This document shows positions 8,669 through 17,076 of a stretch of 64,000 bases of DNA, piece by piece. The stretch lies in the NCBI RefSeq assembly GCF_900106555.1, contig NZ_FNOE01000002.1, positions 62,001 to 126,000 on the forward strand, read 5' to 3'. Below the pieces are notes generated by a model. It ran no database searches and had not been told where the DNA came from. It saw nothing but the letters and a program-made list of their open reading frames with translations. The position numbers and the translations under genes were made by a program. Source of the DNA: Nitrosomonas oligotropha. GTDB lineage: Bacteria > Pseudomonadota > Gammaproteobacteria > Burkholderiales > Nitrosomonadaceae. The first letter of the stretch is position 1. Each line of letters starts with the position of its first letter.

Positions 8669-8702
8669 ATTAACTTGCTCAGATGTGTACTTTGTTTCAT
8701 AA

Positions 8703-8718
8703 TTTCCCGAACGGGAAA
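8703..8718. promoter_or_regulatory. HipB-like operator site 3
   Basis: TTTCCCG-AA-CGGGAAA is a perfect 7-bp dyad centred 28 bases before the hipB start. Binding here would block hipB transcription or translation, consistent with toxin-antitoxin autoregulation. The analogous E. coli HipB operators are also multiple dyads. Confidence 0.6.
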
Positions 8719-8737
8719 AATAGACAAAGCGAAATCC

Positions 8738-8992
8738 ATGATCCGCATCCACAGCACTCAATCACTCGGGCTTGCCCTGCGTGCAGCACGCAAGCAGCTC
8801 AGCCTGACACAGTCTCAGCTCGCTTTGGCAGCCGGTGTCGGGCTACGGTTCATTGTCGATCTCGAAGCGGGAAAGCCCACGTTGCGACTTGAGCAGGTTC
8901 TGCGGGTCATCAATGCCTTAGGCGGCGAAGTCGTTCTTGCGGGCCTGCCGGAACAATCTGCGGTGATAAAAATAGACAACAATGGTGCATGA
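8738..8992 (+). CDS. hipB: HipB-type antitoxin, XRE-family helix-turn-helix
   Basis: This 84-residue antitoxin has an XRE helix-turn-helix over residues 10-60 (ALRAARKQLSLTQSQLALAA, then FIVDLEAGKPT). HipB represses its own operon and inhibits the HipA kinase. I chose the ATG at 8738, placed just after the operator dyads. An upstream in-frame start at 8675 would place coding sequence over operator site 3 and adds no recognisable domain. Its stop overlaps the hipA start by 11 bases, so translation is coupled. Confidence 0.88.
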   Translation: MIRIHSTQSLGLALRAARKQLSLTQSQLALAAGVGLRFIVDLEAGKPTLRLEQVLRVINALGGEVVLAGLPEQSAVIKIDNNGA

Positions 8993-10250
8993 ACTCGAGG
9001 TCTGGCTGTTTGCCGATCACGTCGGTACTTTGTCGCTGCAGGAAGGGCGGCTCAGTTTCCACTACCGCGAAAACTGGCTGAATCGTCCGGGAGCCGTCGC
9101 GCTGTCTTGCTCGCTCCCCTTGCAATCGGATGCATTCGATGACATCCACACGCGCCCATTCTTTGCCGGTCTGCTCCCCGAAGGTCATCTGCGCCGCTTG
9201 ATCGCACAGCAATTTCAGGTATCGGGTCAGAACGATTTTGCCTTGCTCGATCACATCGGCGGAGAGTGTGCTGGAGCCATTACGTTTCTGCCGCCTGGAG
9301 CATCTCCCTCACCGTCCGGGGATGATCACGTTCAGTGGCTGAACGATGATGAATTGATCGCCATCCTTGATGAATTGCCCCGCCGCCCGATGATGGCTGG
9401 CAAGGATGGCTTGCGGCTGTCATTGGCCGGTGTGCAGGACAAGCTACCGGTTGTTTTTGACGGACAGCGCATTGGTCTGCCTCAAGGAGGGCAACCCAGC
9501 ACCCATATCCTGAAGCCGCTTATTCATGGCGTGGAAGACAGCGTCACCAATGAAGGCTTCTGCCTCGCCCTGGCTTGCGCCATGAAGCTGCAAGCCGCTC
9601 AAGCGCAGATCCGCACCATTGTCGACCGCCGCTTTCTACTGGTGGCGCGTTATGACCGGCAAACCGGCACGCAAGGCCGGGTAGCACGCCTGCATCAGGA
9701 GGATTTTTGTCAAGCGCTGGGCGTGGTGCCCGAGATGAAATACCAAAACGAAGGAGGCCCCGATCTTGCCGCGTGCTTCAGCCTGCTGCGTCATGTCACC
9801 CGGCCTAGCGCACCCCAGGTATTGCACCTGCTCGATTACGTGGTATTCAATGCCTTGATCGGCAATCATGACGCGCATGCCAAGAACTTCTCCTTGCTTT
9901 ACACCGCCAAGTTTCCGGTATTGGCACCGTTGTACGACACCCTGTCGACGGCGGTGTACCAGACCCTCACACCCAAAATGGCGATGAAGATCGGCAGCAA
10001 ATACAAGTTCAGCGAGGTACAGGCTCATCACTGGGACCAGTTCGCCGAGAGCGCTGGCTTGGGCCGGGCCCAAACCCGCAAGCGCATTCTGGAATTGGCG
10101 CAGAGCCTGCCGAAGACTGCCCGCCAGCTTCAATCGCAGAAAGAGCTTGAATTCGCTGGAAACCCCTTGGTTGAGCAGATTATCACCCTGATAGAGCAAC
10201 GAGCCGCGCTAACGATACGCCGGCTCACTGAGCCGCAAGGAGACGCATAG
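8982..10250 (+). CDS. hipA: HipA-type serine/threonine kinase toxin
   Basis: The 422 residues match HipA length. The N-terminal subdomain contains FAGLLPEGHLRR. The gly-rich SLAGVQDK (147-154), HILKP with Lys178, the catalytic loop IGNHDAHAKNFSLL (Asp297, Asn302) and the metal-binding Asp319 in PLYDTLS are all present, so the kinase looks intact. HipA kinases phosphorylate aminoacyl-tRNA synthetases (GltX in E. coli) and cause dormancy. E. coli HipA is inactivated by phosphorylation of Ser150; here the equivalent loop carries Ser147. The hipBA pair is bracketed by copies of the HAD 3' end, which suggests acquisition as a unit. Confidence 0.9.
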   Translation: MVHELEVWLFADHVGTLSLQEGRLSFHYRENWLNRPGAVALSCSLPLQSDAFDDIHTRPFFAGLLPEGHLRRLIAQQFQVSGQNDFALLDHIGGECAGAITFLPPGASPSPSGDDHVQWLNDDELIAILDELPRRPMMAGKDGLRLSLAGVQDKLPVVFDGQRIGLPQGGQPSTHILKPLIHGVEDSVTNEGFCLALACAMKLQAAQAQIRTIVDRRFLLVARYDRQTGTQGRVARLHQEDFCQALGVVPEMKYQNEGGPDLAACFSLLRHVTRPSAPQVLHLLDYVVFNALIGNHDAHAKNFSLLYTAKFPVLAPLYDTLSTAVYQTLTPKMAMKIGSKYKFSEVQAHHWDQFAESAGLGRAQTRKRILELAQSLPKTARQLQSQKELEFAGNPLVEQIITLIEQRAALTIRRLTEPQGDA

Positions 10251-10562
10251 ACTCGATGGACGCAGATTCGTTTCTTATTGGGGGATGAACCGCCTCGGAA
10301 TGGTATAAAAGGATCAGGTCGCGAATGCGAAAACCGTTCTTGATCCCCTTTTCCTTTGTATTATGCAAAGATTAAAAATTACAGCTGCTATTTCTCTTCT
10401 TAGCCCCACGCCGGAAGAAACAGCTGACCGATTATCAGTTTGCGTTGATCGAATAGATTGGCAATTGGCGGTTTAAAAAACGCTTTTGTCTGATTGATAA
10501 GAGGAAGTAGTGCGAGGTCAAAGATGTGGTTCTGTGTTTGCTCATACTACTTGCTTGATTTC
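10251..10562. other. Intergenic region downstream of hipA
   Basis: Apart from the degenerate copy of the HAD gene end (10404-10490) I see no gene, RNA or clear terminator in these 312 bases. Confidence 0.5.
10404..10490 (+). repeat. Right copy of direct repeat (decayed HAD gene 3' end)
   Basis: Read in the HAD frame, 10404-10448 encodes PHAGRNS-stop-PIISLR, against SHAERNNWPVISLR in the intact gene. Most differences are silent or conservative, so this is a homologous coding remnant, not chance. Upstream of 10404 the similarity to the gene stops. Confidence 0.7.
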
Positions 10563-10867
10563 TTATTCTAAAATTCGATTGAGCCAGTAGCCGGGCTTTC
10601 TGCTTTGATGCATCACAGCAATCACATAGATTCTTTCACTTGATTGTCTGTAAATTACCGCGAGTGGAAAACGAGTCAGGATATAGCGCTGGAATCCTTT
10701 GTTGAATTGAGGCCATACGGCAGGGAGCTCGGCGATAGCTTCCTTCGTAGGCGCTCTCAAGTTCATTGATGAGATCACCCCCCCAGTCCTTTTGCCTGCG
10801 ATTCATATCAGACGACCGAGTCATGTATATCGCGCGCAACCTCAGGATGAAAGTAAATGTTCGTCAC
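10563..10867 (-). pseudogene. Broken RelE/ParE-family toxin
   Basis: A GTG at 10867 overlapping the antitoxin stop begins TNIYFHPEVARDIHDSVV, then meets a TGA. After it YESQAKGLGG runs into a seven-G tract where the frame shifts to DLINELESAYE. A second shift gives the final frame with AIAELPAVWPQFNKGFQRYI and AVMHQSRKPGYW. Together these cover a complete ParE/RelE toxin (about 98 residues) with one stop and two single-base frameshifts, so no functional toxin is expected. The G run could hide a sequencing error, but three lesions argue for real decay. Confidence 0.75.
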
Positions 10868-11091
10868 AACTCACGTTTCAATTTTAACTTGATTTCTTCC
10901 CAGCTAACGGGTTCCACCGCACCGGATTCAAGTTGCGCGAACCGGCGCTCTGCGATTTGAATCCACGCTTCATCAACTTTTTCCTCGTTGACATCATCCA
11001 AACTTGAGATCAGGCAATGTGCAAGCGTCGCTTTCTCATGGGATGACAATGTCTTGATATTTTCTAAAATCCATTTCATCTTATCGGGCAT
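10864..11091 (-). CDS. Addiction-module antitoxin component (TIGR02574-like)
   Basis: The 75-residue protein contains the family pattern EKATLAHCLISSLDD, EAWIQIAERRFAQLESGAV and EPVSWEEIK, typical of the short helical antitoxins paired with RelE/ParE toxins. It is intact and its TGA overlaps the GTG of the toxin remnant, the usual tight pairing. Since the toxin is broken, the antitoxin is probably an orphan on its way to loss, or is retained against another toxin. The start is MPDKMKWILENI; an inner ATG (MKWI) is possible. Confidence 0.75.
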   Translation of the reverse strand: MPDKMKWILENIKTLSSHEKATLAHCLISSLDDVNEEKVDEAWIQIAERRFAQLESGAVEPVSWEEIKLKLKREL

Positions 11092-11225
11092 GATAAACTC
11101 TCCGAAACCATTATTAACATGCAGTTTATCATTGATATGACAGATGGGATTCCGGATTTGACGTTTGAGAAATTTATCCTGGATGAAGCAGGCTTATCCA
11201 GGATACTTGCTGCTGTTTAGAGTAG

Positions 11226-11801
11226 ATGAATATTTCTGATGTAAGAAAGATTTTAGATCGAGCCAATAGACTGTCTGAAAGTGCCAAAACGATTCAGGGT
11301 GGAGGTTCTTCATGGTCACATACATTTGAGGATGGGGTAAAAACAACATACATTCTAAACAATGTAAAACCGCATATTGAACTCGAAGACGAAATACTAA
11401 ATGTATTCATCTGGCTTTGGAACATGAAGGATTATTTCAAAGGCACTCTAGAAACCCGTGGATATGACCCAAATAAAATTGAAAAACTTATCGATTCAGA
11501 CAAAAAACTAACAGTTTGTGCAGATATCGCTAATGGTATAAAACATGGCTCGCTAAAAAACAGCAGATCAGGTTTATATCCAAAGCTCGGCACTCTCTCT
11601 TATTTAGTGCCTAGTCAAAGCATGCAAAAACTGGAATTCCGAGGAAATGAAATTGAAATGGACTTCAAAGAGTTTGAGAATATTGAAATAAAAATGTCAG
11701 TTCTTGATCAAAGTGGTAATGAAATATATCAGGCCTTATCTTTAATTGATCATGCTTTAAACAAATGGGAGAGTATTTATGCGGAGCTTCAAAACGTATA
11801 A
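11226..11801 (+). CDS. AT-rich orphan protein, possible integron-type cassette gene
   Basis: This 191-residue soluble protein is unlike its neighbours in base use (rich in AAA, ATT, GAA). It has no signal or membrane segment. The middle contains WLWNMKDYF and ICADIANG-like CADIANGIKHGSL, a pattern I associate with a widespread uncharacterised family; a HEPN-like helical fold is possible but unproven. The start ATG has only a weak ribosome site (TTTAGAG). The stop codon is embedded in a sequence resembling an integron attC site, which suggests arrival as a gene cassette. Confidence 0.65.
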   Translation: MNISDVRKILDRANRLSESAKTIQGGGSSWSHTFEDGVKTTYILNNVKPHIELEDEILNVFIWLWNMKDYFKGTLETRGYDPNKIEKLIDSDKKLTVCADIANGIKHGSLKNSRSGLYPKLGTLSYLVPSQSMQKLEFRGNEIEMDFKEFENIEIKMSVLDQSGNEIYQALSLIDHALNKWESIYAELQNV

Positions 11802-11868
11802 CAAAGCGCTCATGTGTGACACTCCTTACGCTTCGCTTGGTTTCTGTCCCACAGCTTAAATATTAGCG
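11799..11868 (+). repeat. Degenerate attC-like (integron cassette) site
   Basis: The 70 bases starting at the stop codon of the AT-rich gene read TAACAAAGCGCTCATG, then an imperfect inverted repeat (GTGTGACA with TGTCCCAC), an internal ACGCTTCGCTT loop and a 3' TATTAGCG. Position, length and order fit an attC site with a decayed GTTRRRY core. Integrons are known in Nitrosomonas. No integrase gene is in the window. Confidence 0.35.
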
Positions 11869-12009
11869 TGCTCATCAACGATTCGATAAAACTCGAGCAC
11901 CGGAGAATGCCGAGCGTCGTCTTATCTGTACTGCAATTAATCAAGCCTTGACATCACTCATCCACAAAAAGTGTGTTTTATAGCTATCGGCGAATTATCC
12001 AACGGCCCC

Positions 12010-13518
12010 CTAATCTTCTCGCCGTAACTGCGGAAACAAAATCACATCGCGGATGCTCGGGCTGTCGGTCAGCAGCATGACCAGCCGGTCGATGCCGATG
12101 CCTTCTCCGGCAGTCGGCGGTAGGCCGTATTCCAACGCGCGGATGTAATCCGCATCGTAGTGCATGGCTTCATTATCGCCAGCATCCTTGGCTTTGGCTT
12201 GTTCCAGAAAGCGCGCGGCCTGGTCTTCCGGGTCGTTCAATTCGGAGAAGCCGTTGGCGATTTCGCGTCCGGCGATGTACAGCTCAAACCGGTCGGTGAT
12301 TTCGGTGTTGTTGTCGTTGCGCCGTGCCAGCGGTGAGACTTCCGCCGGATAGTCGACGATGAACGTCGGTTCGAACAGCAAATGCTCGGTGGTTTCGTCG
12401 AACAATGAGAGCTGCAAGCCGCCGATGCCGTCTTTCGGGTTAAAGTGTATGTTCAGTGCTTGCAATTTTTTCACCAGAAAATCGCGGTCGTTCAGTTGCG
12501 CATCGGTGTATTCCGGATGGAATTTCCGGATGGCTGCGGTGATGGTCAAGCGGGCAAACGGTTTCGCCAGATCCATGGTTTTACCTTGATACGTGACCTC
12601 GGTGGTGCCCAGCACTTTTTGCGCGATTTGCGCCAGCATTTTCTCGGTGAAGTCCATCAGATAGGTGAAATCCTGGTAGGCCTCGTAGAACTCCACCATG
12701 GTGAATTCCGGATTATGCCGCGTGGAAATGCCTTCGTTACGGAAATTGCGGTTGATTTCAAAAACCTTTTCCATGCCGCCGACCACCAGCCGTTTCAGAT
12801 ACAGTTCCGGCGCGATGCGCAGATACAGCGCCATGTCCAGCGCGTTATGATGCGTGGAAAACGGCCGTGCCGAAGCGCCACCGGGAATCGGATGCATCAT
12901 CGGCGTTTCGACTTCCAGGTAGTTCCGCGCCACAAAAAATTCGCGCATGGCCTGAATAATTTTCGAGCGTACGGTAAACACCTTGCGCGCTTCTTCGTTG
13001 GTGATCAAATCCAAGTAGCGCTGGCGGTATTTTTGTTCCTGATCGGACAAACCGTGAAATTTTTCCGGTAGCGGACGCAGCGATTTGGTCAGTAATTGCA
13101 AATCCGTGACACGGATCGACAGTTCATTAGTTTTGGTTTTGAACAACGTACCCTGTGCGCCGAAAATGTCGCCCAAGTCATGATGCTTGAACGCCGCGTG
13201 CACGTCTGCACCGGTGAGATCGTCCGAGATATACAGTTGAATGCGTCCGCTCATGTCCTGGATCGTCGCGAAACTGGCTTTGCCCATGACGCGCTTCAAC
13301 ATCATCCGTCCCGCCACTTTGACCGCAACCGGTGCTTCTTCCAGTTGCTCCTTAGTTAAATCATCGTATTGCCGGTGCAGATCCGCCGCTACATGTTCGC
13401 GCCGGAAGGTATTCGGGAAAGCATTGCCTGCTTGCCGCCATTCAGCCAATTTGGCGCGGCGTTCGGCAATAATTTGGTTTTCATCCTGGGGAATGGCTGA
13501 TGGATTTTCCTGAGTCAT
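12010..13518 (-). CDS. lysS: Lysyl-tRNA synthetase, class II
   Basis: LysS charges tRNA-Lys in the cytoplasm. The 502 residues match the family. The N-terminal OB-fold anticodon-binding domain occupies about 60-150 ([20 protein letters not shown]). Class II motif 2 is [20 protein letters not shown] and motif 3 is [15 protein letters not shown] near the end. The gene stands alone, transcribed toward the accessory block, with a long upstream region shared with the divergent LuxR-type gene. Confidence 0.97.
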   Translation of the reverse strand: MTQENPSAIPQDENQIIAERRAKLAEWRQAGNAFPNTFRREHVAADLHRQYDDLTKEQLEEAPVAVKVAGRMMLKRVMGKASFATIQDMSGRIQLYISDDLTGADVHAAFKHHDLGDIFGAQGTLFKTKTNELSIRVTDLQLLTKSLRPLPEKFHGLSDQEQKYRQRYLDLITNEEARKVFTVRSKIIQAMREFFVARNYLEVETPMMHPIPGGASARPFSTHHNALDMALYLRIAPELYLKRLVVGGMEKVFEINRNFRNEGISTRHNPEFTMVEFYEAYQDFTYLMDFTEKMLAQIAQKVLGTTEVTYQGKTMDLAKPFARLTITAAIRKFHPEYTDAQLNDRDFLVKKLQALNIHFNPKDGIGGLQLSLFDETTEHLLFEPTFIVDYPAEVSPLARRNDNNTEITDRFELYIAGREIANGFSELNDPEDQAARFLEQAKAKDAGDNEAMHYDADYIRALEYGLPPTAGEGIGIDRLVMLLTDSPSIRDVILFPQLRRED

Positions 13519-13892
13519 ATTCTTGTTTGCGGGAGTAAGTAATCGATTAAATGGATTGTTTGTCTTTGGCGCTCATTATACGCTGCAAGCAGGGGATTCG
13601 TGACAGTGTGTGTCTATTCACGGATCTTGAACAGAGTGACGGAAAACACATTGTGATAAACACCGTGTGTGCGGCTTTAACCCGGTTGCTGCTTTTATAT
13701 TCAGCTTGTTAAAACGCTTATTTCCTGGCACGATGACTTCATGATATCTTACATCAGTGGGACAGTTTCTTTCCTGGATAACCGAAAATGACTATCGATT
13801 TAATGATGAATGACATCTATTTATTAAATGTTAATTCGGTTACATTGATCATTGGTCGAAGAGGCTTGAGATCTTCCTGATTGGCAATTAAG
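13519..13892. other. Intergenic region upstream of lysS
   Basis: These 374 bases separate divergent transcription units and should hold the lysS promoter on the minus strand. They become A/T-rich toward the right. I see no gene, RNA or strong hairpin. Confidence 0.5.
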
Positions 13893-14093
13893 ATGAATAA
13901 AACCAATAAGTTGATCTCAATAAATGAGCTTTATAAAATAAAAAAGATACTGCAAAGGGTAACGATCAATGATTCGAATACAGTGCATGACGTTGAAGAT
14001 AATTCAACAATCGAATGGGAACGTTCGTGCCAACGGCCGCGGAATCACAAATCCGGAATTGATGTTTGCAATGACCGGCGCTATTACCAGTAA
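13893..14093 (+). CDS. Possible small protein upstream of LuxR-type regulator
   Basis: The frame gives 66 residues starting MNKTNKLISINELYKIKKI and ending with a basic, Cys-containing tail (CQRPRNHKSGIDVC). No family is recognised. Ribosome-site support is weak. It ends 6 bases before the regulator gene and could be a leader peptide or a chance frame. Confidence 0.25.
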   Translation: MNKTNKLISINELYKIKKILQRVTINDSNTVHDVEDNSTIEWERSCQRPRNHKSGIDVCNDRRYYQ

Positions 14094-14099
14094 CCAACC

Positions 14100-15059
14100 A
14101 TGTACTTAAGGCTAAAACCATCCATTCTCCTTCAGCGCGCGAAAAAGGAGCAAGGAGATCAAGCGGCTTTCGCTACTGACTGTTACGAACGGCGCCGGGA
14201 CGAGCGGCGCCAGCGGGAGGACAGACGCAATGTAACAGTTCTGCGCGGACAGGCGCGCTATAACCGGCGGCGGCATGAGCGGCGTGATGTCCTCATGCAG
14301 CATGATCCGGCTCCCGGTTTGTCCATTCAGTCAATAACCAGGCGATTTGACGCATCCGGGCCGTCTGTGCAATGGCGCGTTCCCTTTCGCCTATGGATTA
14401 TTTCCGGGCGAGAGGATTTAACCGGCCAACTGCAAAACTACTCGGAGACAGTGCCTGTTATCAGCGTTCTTCCGTACAAGCTCGATCAGCTTAAAGATCG
14501 CTACGAGGAATTAGAGGATTCCGGTTCCAATTTGATCCTGATCGATACCGCTTTACCCGAAGCCGTTGTCATCGAGCAGTTGCGCGCCATCAGAAGAAGC
14601 CCGTCGGACGTGAAAATAATCTTGTTGTACGATGACGTTCTGCCCGATTTGGTCCAGGCCATTGTTGAATATCGCGTGTCAGGACTCCTGTTGACCGGAG
14701 TCAGTCAGGAATTCTTTTTGAAGGCGGTGCATGCCGTGCATAAAGGGGAATATTGGTTCCCCCGTCAACTGATAAGCCGGATACTGAGTTTTTTCAGTAA
14801 CCAGCGAAATCATTCCGCTGGCTTGCAGTCAGGCAATATTATTTTTACCGAATGCGAACAAAAGGTCATCAATTTGCTGGTTCAAGGGTTAAGCAACAAG
14901 CAGATTGCGGCGCGTTTGGCCGTGAGCCCTGAAACGGTCAAGTCGCATCTGAAAGCCATTTTTGTAAAAACCGGGGTCAGTAACCGCAACCGGTTAATCT
15001 CGCTTTGTCTTACCGGAATGCGCGGTGGTCAGTTGAATCTAACAAGTAGCGAGCGTTAA
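14100..15059 (+). CDS. LuxR/NarL-type regulator with degenerate receiver domain
   Basis: The 319-residue protein has three parts. Residues 29-63 are strikingly Arg-rich (CYERRRDERRQREDRR, then YNRRRHERRDV). Residues 95-235 resemble a response-regulator receiver (SNLILIDTALPEAVVIEQL with a possible Asp149, and a VSGLLLTGVSQEFFLKAV segment), but the acidic pair near the start and the canonical switch residues are not evident. Residues 247-305 are a GerE/LuxR helix-turn-helix (LVQGLSNKQIAARLAVSPET, VKSHL). No histidine kinase is adjacent. The true start may lie further in, since no clear ribosome site precedes the ATG. Confidence 0.8.
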   Translation: MYLRLKPSILLQRAKKEQGDQAAFATDCYERRRDERRQREDRRNVTVLRGQARYNRRRHERRDVLMQHDPAPGLSIQSITRRFDASGPSVQWRVPFRLWIISGREDLTGQLQNYSETVPVISVLPYKLDQLKDRYEELEDSGSNLILIDTALPEAVVIEQLRAIRRSPSDVKIILLYDDVLPDLVQAIVEYRVSGLLLTGVSQEFFLKAVHAVHKGEYWFPRQLISRILSFFSNQRNHSAGLQSGNIIFTECEQKVINLLVQGLSNKQIAARLAVSPETVKSHLKAIFVKTGVSNRNRLISLCLTGMRGGQLNLTSSER

Positions 15060-15175
15060 TTTGCTGGGAGCCGTGCAAACGTTGTTTGTTGCGGTGAGAA
15101 TTATCCGGATGGTGAGGGTGCACAAATAGGGGTGCAAACAAGAAAGTGATCTATTGCCGGATTCAGGAATGTCTT

Positions 15176-16390
15176 TCAACGATCCGTTCTGGCCACTTCA
15201 ACCCGGTTGCGGCCTTTATGCTTGGCTTGGTAAAGCGCTTCATCGGCCCGTTGCAGCAGCAAATGTTCATCCAGTGATTCTTCCCCGGTAGCGATAGCCA
15301 CGCCCAGACTGATGGTTGCTGGAATCAATGTTTGGTTGGTGTTGATTTCCTCGCTGGCAATAGCCTTGCGGAATCTTTCCGCGACTTTGATCGCGCCTTC
15401 CTGGTCATACGGCGAGATGATTGCCAGAAACTCCTCGCCGCCGTAACGGCCGATGTATTCATGGGAGCGAGCCGATTGCATTAAGCGGCAGGCGATATCG
15501 CACAGCACGGCATCACCGGTGGGATGGCCGTAGGTATCGTTGATGGATTTGAAGTGATCGATGTCGATCATAATGACGGCAATGCCGAATCCACCGCGTT
15601 TGGCGCGCAGAATCTGCTTGTGCAGGATATCGAAGATGGCGGGACGATTGAGCAAACCGGTCAATGCATCGTGCGTGACACGTTGTTCCAGTGATTTCTT
15701 TTGCGCAATGAGCAGCTTGTTGAGTTTAATGCCTTTGTAGAGCTGCGTTTTCTCGATAATGATGGCCAGCTGGCTGGCGATTTGCAGCGATAAATCCTTA
15801 TGCAGATTTTGGTACGAGTTCTTTTTCCGGCAGGAAAAGAAAATAAAACCGATCGGTTTGCCGGCGGCGATCAAAGGGCAGATGAGACAGGAACGGATGC
15901 CTTCCTTGGCAATGGCTTGTGCCAACCTGGATTTTGCATGTTTTTGCAAATGCGCGCTCAAGTCGTCGATAATCTGCATCTGTTTGAGGTCGATCAGCGC
16001 ATGCAAACTGCGATCGGATACCGGAATCGACAGGCCGGTGACTAATTCCAGTTTGTCGTAGCTGGCGCGCGACCAATGCAATTTCAGCTTGCTTCCGTCG
16101 TTCTCGAGTAAAGCCAGGCTAATCCGGTCATAAGGCAAATGCTCTTGGAAAGATTCATAAATATGATTCAGCACATCGATCAACTGCAGATTGAGGTTGC
16201 ACTCAACCATGATTTTGTACAACGACTGACTTCTTTCCGATTGTTTTTGCAGGTAAGCGGATAACTCTTTGAGAGACTTACCCAGGTTGCCGATGTCGTC
16301 GTCCCCGATGGGAATATCCGGTGCGAAATCACCACGCGCCATTGCTTCAGCCGCTTTACGCAAAGCCAGGATCCGGTCATTTTTTTTCAT
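15176..16390 (-). CDS. Soluble diguanylate cyclase, HAMP-like + GAF + GGEEF
   Basis: Residues 1-55 resemble a HAMP or coiled-coil linker (AEAMARGDFAPDIPIGDDDI) without membrane helices, residues 65-215 form a GAF-like sensor (CLICPLIAAGKPIGFIFF), and residues 235-400 are a GGDEF domain with DALTGLLNRP, DIDHFKSINDTYGH and the active motif RYGGEEF (317-321). It should make cyclic di-GMP in the cytoplasm. The inhibitory I-site (RxxD) before the motif reads RSHE, so product feedback may be weak. It is a single gene, convergent with the LuxR-type regulator. Confidence 0.9.
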   Translation of the reverse strand: MKKNDRILALRKAAEAMARGDFAPDIPIGDDDIGNLGKSLKELSAYLQKQSERSQSLYKIMVECNLNLQLIDVLNHIYESFQEHLPYDRISLALLENDGSKLKLHWSRASYDKLELVTGLSIPVSDRSLHALIDLKQMQIIDDLSAHLQKHAKSRLAQAIAKEGIRSCLICPLIAAGKPIGFIFFSCRKKNSYQNLHKDLSLQIASQLAIIIEKTQLYKGIKLNKLLIAQKKSLEQRVTHDALTGLLNRPAIFDILHKQILRAKRGGFGIAVIMIDIDHFKSINDTYGHPTGDAVLCDIACRLMQSARSHEYIGRYGGEEFLAIISPYDQEGAIKVAERFRKAIASEEINTNQTLIPATISLGVAIATGEESLDEHLLLQRADEALYQAKHKGRNRVEVARTDR

Positions 16391-16671
16391 CTTCTCACCA
16401 ATCCGTTCAAATAGTGACGTGCTTCAGCTTAAACCATGCAATTATCCATTCATGTCAATTACTACATCAGGGGCTTTGATGTAATTTACAGCGTATTAAT
16501 TCACAGGAAAAGATATAACGTAAATAAATATAGCGTATTAAGCCATCCAATGGTTGGATATCATCAGCCGTAAATATTTTCATGATCATTCCGGTAACAC
16601 GGCATATTAAGGCACTGTCAATGCTAAAATCCGGAATTAGCGCTTAACTGAATAACAATATAACAAACAGA
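16391..16671. promoter_or_regulatory. Divergent promoter region, cyclase / PTS operon
   Basis: This A/T-rich 281-base spacer holds two copies of AGCGTATTAA (16490-16499 and 16532-16541) and, close by, the dyad ATCCAA-TGG-TTGGAT around 16545-16559. They may be regulator sites for the PTS operon. No gene is seen. Confidence 0.3.
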
Positions 16672-17076
16672 ATGATCGGGATTTTAGTTCTTACACATGA
16701 AGATTTAGGCGAACATTTGATTCGTTGCGCGAGCCACGTCGTCGGTATGAAACCGCCGCAACTGATGCATTTGGGCGTTTTCATTCAGGATGATCCAGAT
16801 GCGGTGCTAATCCAGGCGCGTGAATTGATTCAGCAGCTGGACAGTGGCGATGGTGTTTTGATATTGAACGATATGTTTGGCGCGACGCCCTGCAATATTG
16901 CCAGCCGCCTGGTGCAACCCGGTAAAATCGCTTGTCTGTCCGGCGCCAACTTGCCGATGCTGGTGCGCGTGTTGACTTACCGGCATGAGCCGTTGCCGGC
17001 CGTGATCGAAAAAGGCCTGAGCGGCGGTCAACGCGGTGTGATACAAATTGATGCGGAACCTTGCCATGCAAACTAA
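16672..17076 (+). CDS. PTS EIIA component, mannose (EIIA-Man) type
   Basis: This 134-residue phosphocarrier of the ManX class has its phosphorylated residue at His9 (MIGILVLTHEDLGE) and the conserved DGVLILNDMFGATPCNIASR. It accepts phosphate from HPr. No EIIB, EIIC or EIID gene is in the window, so it probably serves regulation rather than sugar uptake, as in other betaproteobacteria with truncated PTS. Its stop overlaps the HPr start by 11 bases. Confidence 0.9.
   Translation: MIGILVLTHEDLGEHLIRCASHVVGMKPPQLMHLGVFIQDDPDAVLIQARELIQQLDSGDGVLILNDMFGATPCNIASRLVQPGKIACLSGANLPMLVRVLTYRHEPLPAVIEKGLSGGQRGVIQIDAEPCHAN

Noticed and set aside
11120-11220. 33-codon frame starting MQFIIDMTDG before the AT-rich orphan gene
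   Set aside because: No ribosome site and no recognisable motif; too short to claim.
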